Source: Halioglobus sp. (GTDB lineage Bacteria; Pseudomonadota; Gammaproteobacteria; Pseudomonadales; Halieaceae). From it: DNA of 64,000 nt. The position numbers were made by a program, and so were the translations under genes. The stretch is from the NCBI GenBank assembly GCA_020443425.1, contig JAGRIE010000009.1:58751-122750 (forward strand), written 5' to 3'. This document shows positions 16,593 to 24,555 of the stretch, piece by piece. The notes beneath the pieces were generated by a model, which was not told where the DNA came from, searched no databases, and saw only the letters and a program-made list of their open reading frames with translations. Position 1 is the first letter of the stretch. Each line of letters starts with the position of its first letter.

Positions 16593-17780
16593 CTAAGACT
16601 GCGGCAATTCGAGAACGTTTTTGGCGATCAGGTTCAGCTGTATTTCGGAGCTGCCGCCGGCGATAGTCATGGCTTTGGACATTGCCCACAGGCGAGCGGT
16701 GTCGATTTCCTGCGCGGTAAACTCGTCGCCTTCCCAGCCCAACCCGCGGCTGCCCATGATGGCCAGCAACAACTCGCTCTTGGTCTTCTCGGCTTCTGTG
16801 CCCACATACTTCATCACCATGCCGGCTGCACTGCGCACCCCGGCGGCTTTTTCCTCGAACGTGCGGAAGTGGGTCAGCGCCACGGCCTGCATTTGCATGT
16901 CGTAATCGACCAGGTCGCTGCGCAGTCGCGCATCCGCAATCTTGCCGTTTTCAAACTCCAGGTACTCACGCGCGGCCGCATTCGGCACCAGTACCTTGCG
17001 CGGGCTGTCGCTGCCCATCTCGGCCATCAGCTTGCGCTCGTGCACGAGCAGTGCCTTGGCGACAGACCAGCCCTTGTTGAGTTCCCCGACCAGGTTTTCC
17101 TTGGGTACTTTCACATTGTCGAAAAAGGTCTGGCAGAACTCCGATTCGCCGCTGATCAATGGAATAGGGCTGGTGCTGACACCGGGTTCGTCCATATCGA
17201 TCAGCAGGAAACTGATACCCTCCTGCTTTTTCGCGTTGGGGTCAGTTCGCACCAGGCAGAAAATCCAGTCGCACTTGTCCGCCGCCGTGGTCCAGATTTT
17301 GCTGCCGTTCACGAGGAAGTGGTCGCCCTTGTCTTCCGCGCGACACTGCAGGCTGGCGAGATCGGAACCGGCGCCGGGTTCAGAGTAGCCCTGTGCCCAG
17401 CGGGTCTCGCCGTTGACGATGGCGCGTATATGCTTCTGCTTCTGCTCTTCGTTGCCGTACTCAAGAACCGCCGGTCCCAGCATCCATATGCCGATGCCGT
17501 ATACGGGTGTGCGCGCGTTGATGCGCTGCATCTCTTCTTTCAGTATCCTGCCCTGTTGCGGGCTCAGTCCGCCGCCGCCGTACTGCTTGGGCCATTCGGG
17601 TGTCGTCCAGCCCTTGTCGCGCATGCGTTCAAACCACAGCTTGGCATCTTCGCTGGGAAACTTTCCGCGACGGCCACCCCAGTACTGGTCCTCGCGTTTC
17701 ATCGGTTGGCGCTGGGATTCAGGGCAGTTGGCTTGAAGCCACTCGCGGACTTCTAATCGAAAATTTTCCAGGTCTTCCAA
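16593..17780 (-). CDS. Acyl-CoA dehydrogenase, catalytic-type subunit
   Basis: A 395-residue acyl-CoA dehydrogenase: PEWPKQYGGGGLS near residue 61, the FAD-binding GYSEPGAGSDLASLQ (131-145), VNGSKIWTT (157-165), and a C-terminus AGGSSEIQLNLIAKNVL. The usual C-terminal catalytic Glu (YEGT) is replaced by AGGS. A Glu is instead present in helix G at residue 248 (LLVHER), the position used by isovaleryl-CoA-type and steroid-side-chain ACADs. It starts at TTG with AGGAG 7 nt upstream. First gene of the ACAD-ACAD-isomerase operon. The substrate is probably a branched or ring-bearing acyl-CoA; this is inference from the pairing. Confidence 0.88.
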   Translation of the reverse strand: MEDLENFRLEVREWLQANCPESQRQPMKREDQYWGGRRGKFPSEDAKLWFERMRDKGWTTPEWPKQYGGGGLSPQQGRILKEEMQRINARTPVYGIGIWMLGPAVLEYGNEEQKQKHIRAIVNGETRWAQGYSEPGAGSDLASLQCRAEDKGDHFLVNGSKIWTTAADKCDWIFCLVRTDPNAKKQEGISFLLIDMDEPGVSTSPIPLISGESEFCQTFFDNVKVPKENLVGELNKGWSVAKALLVHERKLMAEMGSDSPRKVLVPNAAAREYLEFENGKIADARLRSDLVDYDMQMQAVALTHFRTFEEKAAGVRSAAGMVMKYVGTEAEKTKSELLLAIMGSRGLGWEGDEFTAQEIDTARLWAMSKAMTIAGGSSEIQLNLIAKNVLELPQS

Positions 17781-17934
17781 AATATCTCTCCTGACAGGAA
17801 CTGAATTGGCTACCCTTGCGGCCGCGTTTCAGTGAGCGGGCGCCGCAGTGGGCGTATGATACGGGGGCATCCAAAGCAGATAAAGGTACAGCAACTGCCG
17901 TAACCTGCAATGGCTTAAAAAGTCAGTCCGATAT

Positions 17935-17961
17935 GACGTAATACGTCGCGCCCACGCGACG
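17935..17961. promoter_or_regulatory. Overlapping inverted repeats, possible operator in a divergent promoter region
   Basis: Between the divergent ACAD operon and SDR gene are two perfect inverted repeats that overlap. One is GACGT-AAT-ACGTC (17935-17947) and the other is CGTCGCG-CCCA-CGCGACG (17944-17961). Such symmetric sites often bind TetR- or MarR-type repressors. No regulator gene lies next to them. The rest of 17781-18059 holds no gene I can support. Confidence 0.4.
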
Positions 17962-18059
17962 GATTAATCAACGGCAGCCGGTTTATTGGCACGAACCAGC
18001 GGGTTTGACCGGGCGCGGCGCCCGCGTCATCCTGCGTGACTCAATCAGGGAGAGCAACA

Positions 18060-18809
18060 ATGCAACGTTTTACCGACAAAGTGATTATGGTGACAGGTGC
18101 CGGCAGCGGTATCGGCAAGGCTGGTGCACTGCGCCTGGCGGCAGAGGGTGGTTCCGTGTTCTGCGTTGACCTCAACCAGCAGGCACTGGAGGCCACTGTC
18201 GCCGCAATCGTGGAGGCCGGTGGTGAGGCCACCGCCCAGGTCTGTGACGTGAGTGATGAGGCCAGTGTGCAGGCGACGGTCAAGGCCTGTATTGATCGCT
18301 ACGGCAGCCTCTACGCGCTGGTGAACATGGCGGGCATACTGCGCTTTGACGATACCGGTGAGTTGCAGACAGCCGACTGGCAGAAGATTATCAATATCAA
18401 CCTGACCGGGACCATGTTCCTGTGCCGCGCGGTACTGCCTCACCTCGTTGCAACACAGGGCAGTATTGTCAACGCGGCATCGACGGCGGCGCTCTCCGGC
18501 CTGCCCTGTGGCCTCGCCTACTCTGCCAGCAAGGGCGGCGTGCTGGCGATGACCCGCAGCATCGCTGTCGAGTACGCGAAGCGCGGCGTGCGCGCCAACT
18601 GTGTCTGTCCGGGAGATATCAACACTGGCATGACGGACGGTATCCACTTCCCGAAAACCATGGATTTCGACCTGATGCCACGCATTATGTCCCTCAGCGG
18701 CGCCAAGGCACCGGAAGTGGTGGCGGGTGTCATTGCCATGCTGGTCTCGGAAGACGGCGTGCACATCACCGGCGAGGATATCCGCGTGGATGGCGGCACC
18801 CTGTCCTGA
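18060..18809 (+). CDS. SDR family oxidoreductase (FabG-like)
   Basis: A 249-residue classical SDR. It has the cofactor motif TGAGSGIG (12-19), CVDLNQ after the second strand (Asp suggests NAD preference), NMAG in place of the usual NNAG, and the catalytic set AASTAALSG plus YSASKGG. The C-terminus GEDIRVDGGTLS is typical. Start ATG follows AGGGAGA at a good distance; an upstream GTG is less likely. It is divergent from the ACAD operon, with palindromic sites between, suggesting shared control. Substrate unknown; an alcohol or 3-hydroxyacyl intermediate of the same pathway is plausible. Its stop abuts the stop of the convergent protease gene with no spacing. Confidence 0.88.
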   Translation: MQRFTDKVIMVTGAGSGIGKAGALRLAAEGGSVFCVDLNQQALEATVAAIVEAGGEATAQVCDVSDEASVQATVKACIDRYGSLYALVNMAGILRFDDTGELQTADWQKIININLTGTMFLCRAVLPHLVATQGSIVNAASTAALSGLPCGLAYSASKGGVLAMTRSIAVEYAKRGVRANCVCPGDINTGMTDGIHFPKTMDFDLMPRIMSLSGAKAPEVVAGVIAMLVSEDGVHITGEDIRVDGGTLS

Positions 18810-19883
18810 CTACTGCGACTCGATGAGTTCCACCGTATAGGAGAGCGTTTTATCCCCGCGCCGGGTCGTAATATCGACCGAATCCCCCGGGTCGTGGGCC
18901 TCCAGCGCGCTGAAGTAATCGTCCTGGGTGCGTATGGGTTTGCCGTTGATATGGGTGATGATATCACCCAGTACAACCTCCCCGCGCGCACTGCGATAGG
19001 CGCCGCTGATACCGGCCTCGGCCGCCGGCAACCCCGGGTAGGCCTGCACCACTGGCAGGCCATCGATACGGTAGCGTTGCACCCAGCGGTCGCTGGCTAA
19101 CTCCACGCCTATCATCGGTCGCAGCACGCGCCCGTAGCTGATCAGTTGCGGGACCACGTCTTTCACCGTATTCACTGGAATGGCGAAACCGATGCCAGCG
19201 CTGGCGCCACTGGGGCTGTAGATCGCCGCATTCACACCGACCAGTTGGCCCAGCGAGTTGAGCAGGGGGCCACCGGAGTTGCCGGGGTTGATCGCGGCGT
19301 CGGTCTGGATGACACCGCGAATTTTACGGTTCCCCGAGGCCTGGATCTCGCGCCCCAGGGCGCTGACAATGCCGGTGGTGAGTGTGGTGTCGAGCCCGAA
19401 CGGGTTGCCGATGGCCAGTACCTTGCGCCCGACCGTCAGCTCGGAGGAATCCCCCAGTGGCAGCGAGACGAGGTCGTCCGGCGGATTTTCCATGCGCAGC
19501 ACGGCGAGGTCTTTCTCCGGCGCCACCCCGACGACTTCCGCCTTGTGCTGTGAGCGATCCTGCAGCGTCACTGTCAGCTTCTGTGCCCCTGAAATCACAT
19601 GGTAGTTGGTCACGATCAGACCGTTCTTGTCCCACACGAAGCCGGTGCCGGAACCGCGTGGAATCTCCATGATATCGAGACTGAAAAAGTTGCGTCGCAG
19701 TGCGCTGTTGGTGACATACACCACCGCCGGGCTGGCTTTGCGGAAAATCTCTGTGGTGTTGGTTTCATCTTCGGTGGCAAAACTGAGATAGTCGACATCG
19801 TTGGCGCGGGCGCAGGCGGCGAGCAGTGCAAACAACAGGCAGCACCACAGTCTGTAGATCTGTGTATTCGATATTCCGGACAC
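18810..19883 (-). CDS. S1C trypsin-like protease (DegS/HtrA family), probable lipoprotein
   Basis: A 357-residue HtrA-type serine protease. The catalytic triad is readable: His95 (VTNYHVI), Asp125 (PEKDLAVL) and Ser203 (NPGNSGGPL). A single PDZ domain follows at about residues 255-350, as in DegS rather than DegP. The N-terminus is unusual: hydrophobic stretch LLFALLAAC fits a lipobox with Cys24, so the protein is probably lipid-anchored in the periplasm rather than held by a DegS membrane helix. It could initiate the sigma-E cascade that RseP completes, or act in general quality control. It is followed upstream by a DUF1499 gene 5 nt away, so both are likely one operon. Confidence 0.9.
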   Translation of the reverse strand: MSGISNTQIYRLWCCLLFALLAACARANDVDYLSFATEDETNTTEIFRKASPAVVYVTNSALRRNFFSLDIMEIPRGSGTGFVWDKNGLIVTNYHVISGAQKLTVTLQDRSQHKAEVVGVAPEKDLAVLRMENPPDDLVSLPLGDSSELTVGRKVLAIGNPFGLDTTLTTGIVSALGREIQASGNRKIRGVIQTDAAINPGNSGGPLLNSLGQLVGVNAAIYSPSGASAGIGFAIPVNTVKDVVPQLISYGRVLRPMIGVELASDRWVQRYRIDGLPVVQAYPGLPAAEAGISGAYRSARGEVVLGDIITHINGKPIRTQDDYFSALEAHDPGDSVDITTRRGDKTLSYTVELIESQ

Positions 19884-19888
19884 GCTGC

Positions 19889-20611
19889 CTACCCCTGCTG
19901 CTGGAATGCCGCTGCAAAAGTACGGATGCGCGCGGCGTTGGCGCCAAGATCGCTTTCGCCGACCCGTGAGACTGAGCGCAGATCCAACAGGGTTCCCTGG
20001 GCATTGGTGCGAATGCGTATCACGATATCGTCCTTGAAGGCCATGATCGCAGAGGTGTCCACCGCCTCGATGATGCCGGCGTTGCGGTCCTCACGGTAGA
20101 TCTCCCAGCCCAGTTCGTTAGCCACCCGGGTGGCGCGGTCGAAGGCGTCGTCAAACGCCTCTTCAGTGAGCAGTGTCTGTATATCCGGATATGCGTCCCG
20201 CTGTTGCTCAATCACCGCGCGTTCGATCTCCAGTGAATTGCTGGCGGCCCCGCGCAATTGCTCCGCTTTGGCGAATGTCGGGGGGTCCTCCGTGTCGGTG
20301 GTGATGTCGTGAATTCGCGGTACATCGGCACCCAGCAACAGGGAGAACACCAGCACTGTCCCGGGCAGGGCCGGCAGCATGCGCAGTGCGACCTGCTTTC
20401 GCCAGTGTGCAAATCGCGGCAGTAACAGCAGTAGCAGGGACAGCAGAATTAACAGCGCACTGCCGAAGCAGGCGATGGCGTACAGCAACAGGCCCTGCTG
20501 CCAGGCACCGGATCGCACCGTGAGTACCGACAGTGGCAGTACCAGTAGCAGTGTGAGCGCCAGATACCCTGTCCAGCTTACCAGCCCGGGTAATTTACCT
20601 TGTTCGTTCAT
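19889..20611 (-). CDS. DUF1499 domain membrane protein
   Basis: A 240-residue inner-membrane protein. The N-terminal half has three hydrophobic segments (about residues 12-35, 42-65 and 76-96). The soluble C-terminal half matches DUF1499: YPDIQTLL, a segment WEIYREDRNAGIIEAVDTS, and DIVIRIR-T-DLRSVSRVGESDLGANAARI. The family often occurs as a membrane-tethered domain of unknown function. ATG start with GGGAG upstream. It precedes the lipoprotein protease gene by 5 nt on the same strand, so the two products may work in the same envelope compartment. Confidence 0.85.
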   Translation of the reverse strand: MNEQGKLPGLVSWTGYLALTLLLVLPLSVLTVRSGAWQQGLLLYAIACFGSALLILLSLLLLLLPRFAHWRKQVALRMLPALPGTVLVFSLLLGADVPRIHDITTDTEDPPTFAKAEQLRGAASNSLEIERAVIEQQRDAYPDIQTLLTEEAFDDAFDRATRVANELGWEIYREDRNAGIIEAVDTSAIMAFKDDIVIRIRTNAQGTLLDLRSVSRVGESDLGANAARIRTFAAAFQQQG

Positions 20612-20763
20612 TGTCGCGCTCCCGTGTGTTCGTTTTGTACCCTGTTAAGAATACTACCCGGCTCCCGCGCTGGCGAGGGTCTTGGCTGGTTCAATTGGGT
20701 AGTCCTGCGGCGTGTTTAGCCCTGTCGCGTTTGAGCTATGCCCGGCCATCTGATTAACTTGCC

Positions 20764-20781
20764 GCACAGTCAGCACTGTGC
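20764..20781. promoter_or_regulatory. Perfect inverted repeat upstream of SDR-EthD operon
   Basis: GCACAGT-CAGC-ACTGTGC is a perfect 7-4-7 palindrome 64 nt before the SDR start at 20846, within a 234-nt divergent intergenic region (20612-20845) that otherwise holds no gene I can support. Position fits an operator. Identity of the regulator is unknown. Confidence 0.4.
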
Positions 20782-20845
20782 TGTGTTGATGCGTGCGAGT
20801 CCGCGCGTCGCAGGTTTTGGAACAATCAACCGAGAGAGAATGACT

Positions 20846-21616
20846 ATGGGTAGAGTAGCGGGCAAGGTTGCCCTCGTCACGGGTGGCGCCAGCGGTATGG
20901 GCAAGGCTGATGCGCAGTTACTGGCTGCTGAGGGCGCCAAAGTGGTCGTGGCCGACCTGAATGAGGTCGAGGGCAAGGCGGTGGCGGCGGCCATCGGCGA
21001 CAGCGCGGTGTTCATGCGTCTCGATGTCAGCGATGAAGAGAACTGGAAAACCGTCATCGCCGAGACAGTGGCAGCGTTCGGCGGGTTGCATATCCTGGTC
21101 AACAATGCCGGCATTATCTCGCTGGGCTCGATTGTGGACACCACACTGGAGTCCTGGCGCCTGGTGAACTCCGTCAACAGCGACGGGGTATTCCTCGGTT
21201 GCAAGCACGCTATTCCGGCAATGGCAGCGTCCGGAGGCGGCTCTATCATCAATATGTCTTCTGTTGCAGCGATTCACGGCCAGTCATTTGTCGCCGCCTA
21301 TACCGCGAGCAAGGGTGCGGTGCGCGCGCTTACCAAGAGCATTGCGATGTTCTGCAAGGAACAGAAAAACGGCATCCGCTGCAATTCGGTTCACCCCGAC
21401 GGTGTGAAAACGCCGATGGTGGTGAAAGTCGCCACGGGCAAGGAGACCGCGTCGCAGGAGGATATCGATGAGATCGGCAAGTTTGGCAATATGTGCGAAC
21501 CCGAGGATATAGCCAATCTGGTGTTGTATCTGGCTTCCGATGAATCACGCTTTGTGAACGGCGCGGAGATGCTGATCGACAACGCCTCGACTATCACGCC
21601 ACCGGTGGGCATCTAG
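20846..21616 (+). CDS. SDR family oxidoreductase (hydroxysteroid dehydrogenase-like)
   Basis: A 256-residue classical SDR with TGGASGMG (cofactor), VVADLNEVEGK (Asp suggests NAD), LVNNAGI, NMSSVAAIHGQ with the catalytic Ser, and YTASKGA with Tyr and Lys. The pattern resembles 3-alpha/20-beta- and 7-alpha-hydroxysteroid dehydrogenases and cyclopentanol dehydrogenases, but motifs alone do not fix the substrate. ATG at 20846 is preferred because GAGAGAG lies 7 nt upstream; ATG at 20840 would add two residues. It is followed 22 nt later by an EthD-domain gene and preceded by a perfect palindrome. Confidence 0.87.
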   Translation: MGRVAGKVALVTGGASGMGKADAQLLAAEGAKVVVADLNEVEGKAVAAAIGDSAVFMRLDVSDEENWKTVIAETVAAFGGLHILVNNAGIISLGSIVDTTLESWRLVNSVNSDGVFLGCKHAIPAMAASGGGSIINMSSVAAIHGQSFVAAYTASKGAVRALTKSIAMFCKEQKNGIRCNSVHPDGVKTPMVVKVATGKETASQEDIDEIGKFGNMCEPEDIANLVLYLASDESRFVNGAEMLIDNASTITPPVGI

Positions 21617-21638
21617 CCCGTCCGCTGAGGAGTACTGC

Positions 21639-22349
21639 ATGGAAAAGTTGCTGTATCCGCTGTGGAAACCGGCTGCCCAGGGCAGCGATGATTTTCGCGA
21701 TACGCTGCTACAGGCGTCACAGGAGTTGGGCCGGGTCGCCGGCGTGCACGCGATACGGCTGTGTGCGGCTGACAGTGCAGTGGCACCTGCGGCTGGCCGG
21801 CGTATTGAGAATCATGCGCCGGTCCCCGACGCGATGCTGTCGCTGTGGGTTGATTCCGCCGGGGCTGCTGCGGGTTGGGAGCCGCTGATTGATGCCTGTG
21901 TCGATCGCAAGGCGGCCTATCTGGTCGCAGAGGCAGAGCCGCTGGTGGTTCAGGCGCAACACCCGTCGCGACCGGGAGAGCGGGTCTACGGCATGTGCCA
22001 TGTGGTGTTCATGTCGCCGCCCGCAAGCATGGACAGGCAGGACTGGCTGGCCGTGTGGAAGGACAGCCACACACAGGTCGCAATCGATACCCAGTCGACC
22101 TTCGGCTATCGGCAGAATGTGGTAGTGCGGGAACTCGGCGGCAACATCATACCCTGCTACGCTATTGTCGAGGAGAACTTCCCACCCGAGGCCATGACCT
22201 CGGATCATGCCTTTTACGCCACAGGCGGTGACGAGGCCGTGCTGCAGCGCAATATGACGGCGATGATCGAAAGTTGCTCCCGCTTCATCGATTTTGAGCA
22301 GATCGATGTGATTCCGATGAGCGAGTACCTGGTCAAGCCGCTGGTATGA
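21639..22349 (+). CDS. EthD domain-containing protein
   Basis: A 236-residue cytoplasmic protein that appears to have two dimeric alpha-beta-barrel (ferredoxin-like) halves. The second half, near residues 120-160, has WLAVWKDSHTQVAIDTQSTF then YRQNVVVREL, the pattern of EthD-family proteins. The EthD family was named from ethyl-tert-butyl-ether degradation clusters but its chemistry is unclear; members often accompany dehydrogenases in degradation gene clusters. GAGGAG lies before the ATG. It forms an operon with the SDR upstream and ends 3 nt from the convergent htpX stop. Confidence 0.75.
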   Translation: MEKLLYPLWKPAAQGSDDFRDTLLQASQELGRVAGVHAIRLCAADSAVAPAAGRRIENHAPVPDAMLSLWVDSAGAAAGWEPLIDACVDRKAAYLVAEAEPLVVQAQHPSRPGERVYGMCHVVFMSPPASMDRQDWLAVWKDSHTQVAIDTQSTFGYRQNVVVRELGGNIIPCYAIVEENFPPEAMTSDHAFYATGGDEAVLQRNMTAMIESCSRFIDFEQIDVIPMSEYLVKPLV

Positions 22350-22352
22350 GCA

Positions 22353-23234
22353 TCAGCCCTGCTGCAGTGCCATGATCCGGTCGTCCAGCGGCGGGTGTGA
22401 GCTGAACAGGCTGGAGAGCCCCTGTTTCAGTTGCTCGCTGATGCCGAAGGCTTTCAGTTCGCCGGGCAATTCCTGGGCTTGTCCCTGCTCCAGTTGCAAC
22501 CGCTGCAGGGCGGCGATCATATGCGCTTTGGTTGTCAGCGTCGCACCCGCGTGATCCGCCCGGTACTCCCGCCACCGCGAAAACCAGAACACGATGGCAC
22601 TGGCGAGGAAGCTCAGCACCAGTTGCGCGACAATGGTGACGACATAGTAGCCGATGCCGTAGCCGCGCTCGTTCTTGAACACGACCCGGTCGACGGTGTG
22701 GCCGATGATGCGGGCGAGAAACAGCACAAAGGTGTTCACCACGCCCTGTATCAGGGTCAGCGTCACCATGTCGCCGTTCCCCACATGACCGATTTCATGC
22801 GCCATGACGGCGCGCGCCTCGGCCGGTTCAAAGCGTTGCAGCAAGCCGGAACTCACCGCGACCAGCGCCGCATTGCGGTTCCAGCCGGTGGCAAACGCGT
22901 TGGATGCCTCCGAGGGGAAAATAGCGACCTCCGGCATGCCGATACCGGCTTCCTCCGCCAACTCCTTCACGGTTGCCACCAGCCATTGTTCCTGGGCATT
23001 GCGCGGCTGCTCGATAACATAGGCGCCGGTGCTGCGCTTGGCCATCCACTTGGACAGGAACAGCGAGATCAGCGAGCCGCCGAAACCGAATACCGCACAC
23101 ATCAGCAGCAGCGGCCCGAGGTTCAGGTCGACGCCGTTCTCCGCCAGCACCCCCTGCAGGCCGAGCAGGTTGAATACGATGCCGACCAGCAGCAGCACCG
23201 CCATATTGGTAGCCAGAAACAGTAGAATTCTCAT
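22353..23234 (-). CDS. htpX: Protease HtpX (M48 membrane zinc metalloprotease)
   Basis: HtpX degrades misfolded inner-membrane proteins. The 293-residue protein has two N-terminal membrane helices (residues 4-24 and 41-60), the zinc motif HEIGH at residues 146-150 followed by VGNGD, two further hydrophobic segments (about 157-178 and 190-212), and SRWREYRADHAGA carrying the third zinc ligand Glu. The end, FSSHPPLDDRIMAL, is the usual HtpX tail. Length is standard. GGGATACC precedes the ATG. It could be under heat-shock or Cpx-type control, but no such site was identified. Confidence 0.96.
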   Translation of the reverse strand: MRILLFLATNMAVLLLVGIVFNLLGLQGVLAENGVDLNLGPLLLMCAVFGFGGSLISLFLSKWMAKRSTGAYVIEQPRNAQEQWLVATVKELAEEAGIGMPEVAIFPSEASNAFATGWNRNAALVAVSSGLLQRFEPAEARAVMAHEIGHVGNGDMVTLTLIQGVVNTFVLFLARIIGHTVDRVVFKNERGYGIGYYVVTIVAQLVLSFLASAIVFWFSRWREYRADHAGATLTTKAHMIAALQRLQLEQGQAQELPGELKAFGISEQLKQGLSSLFSSHPPLDDRIMALQQG

Positions 23235-23471
23235 GGTATCCCGATTGTCCTCGTTGCGTGGTAATGCTCAATTATGACAGCCGCCGGACGCCCCGGTTCC
23301 ACCGGCGCGATCACAACCGCACAAGCCTGTTGTCCAAATGAGGGCGTAAGGTGAATTTTCAAGCGGTTGCCGGTCATCCGTGCGTCCATCCGGAATACGC
23401 GCGCCCGCTGGCGTTTGCCACCAGAATCGTGGCGATAAGCGGTTTACCCAGGGTCACCCGGCGCGTGTCTG

Positions 23472-23765
23472 CTATGCGTTCTCAGTGGGCTCCGTCGCGG
23501 CCTCGGCTGTGTCATCCAGCGCGGCCTCGTCCAGCAGCGGAATCTGGCTGGGCTCAATGTCGGGCTCGCCGCGCTCGGACAGGGTCGCCGGGACGACCTC
23601 GCCGCGCAGCTCGATATCGCGGGAGCTGAGCTCGAACAGTGTGTTGATGGCCTCGTCCTGGTATTTGGTGCGGTAGACGAGCTTGGGTGATGACCCATCG
23701 ACCCAGGTTTTGGCTTTGCCCCAGTAGTGTCCAAGTTGGTTGCGAACGACAAAAACGTCAGTCAT
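23472..23765 (-). CDS. Conserved hypothetical protein
   Basis: A 97-residue soluble protein. The N-terminal half looks folded: VFVVRNQLGHYWGKAKTWVD then LVYRTKYQDEAINTLFELSS. The C-terminal third is acidic and low in complexity (EPSQIPLLDEAALDDTAEAA), probably disordered. I do not recognise a named family. Its stretch lies after a J-domain gene on the same strand with a 71-nt gap, so it may belong to the small VWA/J-domain cluster. The 237 nt between htpX and this gene's stop show no gene. Confidence 0.65.
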   Translation of the reverse strand: MTDVFVVRNQLGHYWGKAKTWVDGSSPKLVYRTKYQDEAINTLFELSSRDIELRGEVVPATLSERGEPDIEPSQIPLLDEAALDDTAEAATEPTENA

Positions 23766-23836
23766 GGCAGTGTTGAATCCTCACAAAACCTGCGCGCAAG
23801 TGTAAGCATTTGAGCGCCTTGATGCCAGTGTTGTGC

Positions 23837-24547
23837 TCACCCCAGCAGCACGTCCTTGGCGCGGTTTATCTGGGCCGCGAGGTAGTCGTTGCCGCCCCGG
23901 TCCGGATGCAGTTTCTGGATCAGCTGGCGGTGTGCGGCAATGATCTCCTCCCGGCTCGCGTTCTCGTCGAGCCCGAGCACCGCGAACGCCTCCGAGCGCC
24001 CCAGTGAATGATTGCTGGGCGGGCTGTCCTGTTGCCTGCTGAAGCCGCCGTCGCCCGGAAACCGCTGTTGCAGGTAGCTGTCCAGCAGTTGCACGGAATC
24101 GTTGTCCTCGCTGCAGCAGTAGGCGAAAAACTGCTCCAGTTGCTGCCGGTCCATATCGGCCAGTCGCCATCCCTGGAAGCTGCCCTTGAGTACCTCACCC
24201 TCGAGGTTGCCGGTGTCGTGGTCCAGCTGCATGCGCAGCAGTGCTGTCTCTACAGTTGAGCCCTGGCCGCCGCTGGCGGTGTGTTTCTGCCGCAAGCTGG
24301 CCAGCATCGGAAACAGGCGTATGATCAGCGGCAGCCCCTGCCGCGCGGCGACCAGCAGTGCCGTGAATGCGGCGCCGAGCCAGTTCATGCGGCCGGTCGC
24401 AGCCAGCAGGATGGTGGCGACCAGCGCGATGCCCAGGCCCAGTTTGATGTACTCGGCGCGGCGCTTTTGCGGCGGCATGGAGCGAGCCCGGCGCAGCAGG
24501 ATGTAAATAACGGCAACTACCGCGATCAGCAGTATAAGTCGGGCCAC
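23837..24547 (-). CDS. Membrane-anchored J-domain (DnaJ-like) protein
   Basis: A 236-residue protein with two or three N-terminal hydrophobic helices (about 2-20, 33-50 and 55-80). A linker of about 100 residues follows, then a C-terminal J domain: LGLDENASREEIIAAHRQL then KLHPDRGGND with the HPD motif at residues 214-216. The domain order resembles mitochondrial Tim14/Pam18 or DjlA-type co-chaperones that stimulate DnaK at a membrane. Start is GTG. It lies 8 nt after the VWA-domain gene, so the two are one operon. Its clients are unknown. Confidence 0.85.
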   Translation of the reverse strand: MARLILLIAVVAVIYILLRRARSMPPQKRRAEYIKLGLGIALVATILLAATGRMNWLGAAFTALLVAARQGLPLIIRLFPMLASLRQKHTASGGQGSTVETALLRMQLDHDTGNLEGEVLKGSFQGWRLADMDRQQLEQFFAYCCSEDNDSVQLLDSYLQQRFPGDGGFSRQQDSPPSNHSLGRSEAFAVLGLDENASREEIIAAHRQLIQKLHPDRGGNDYLAAQINRAKDVLLG

Positions 24548-24555
24548 AGGTTCTC

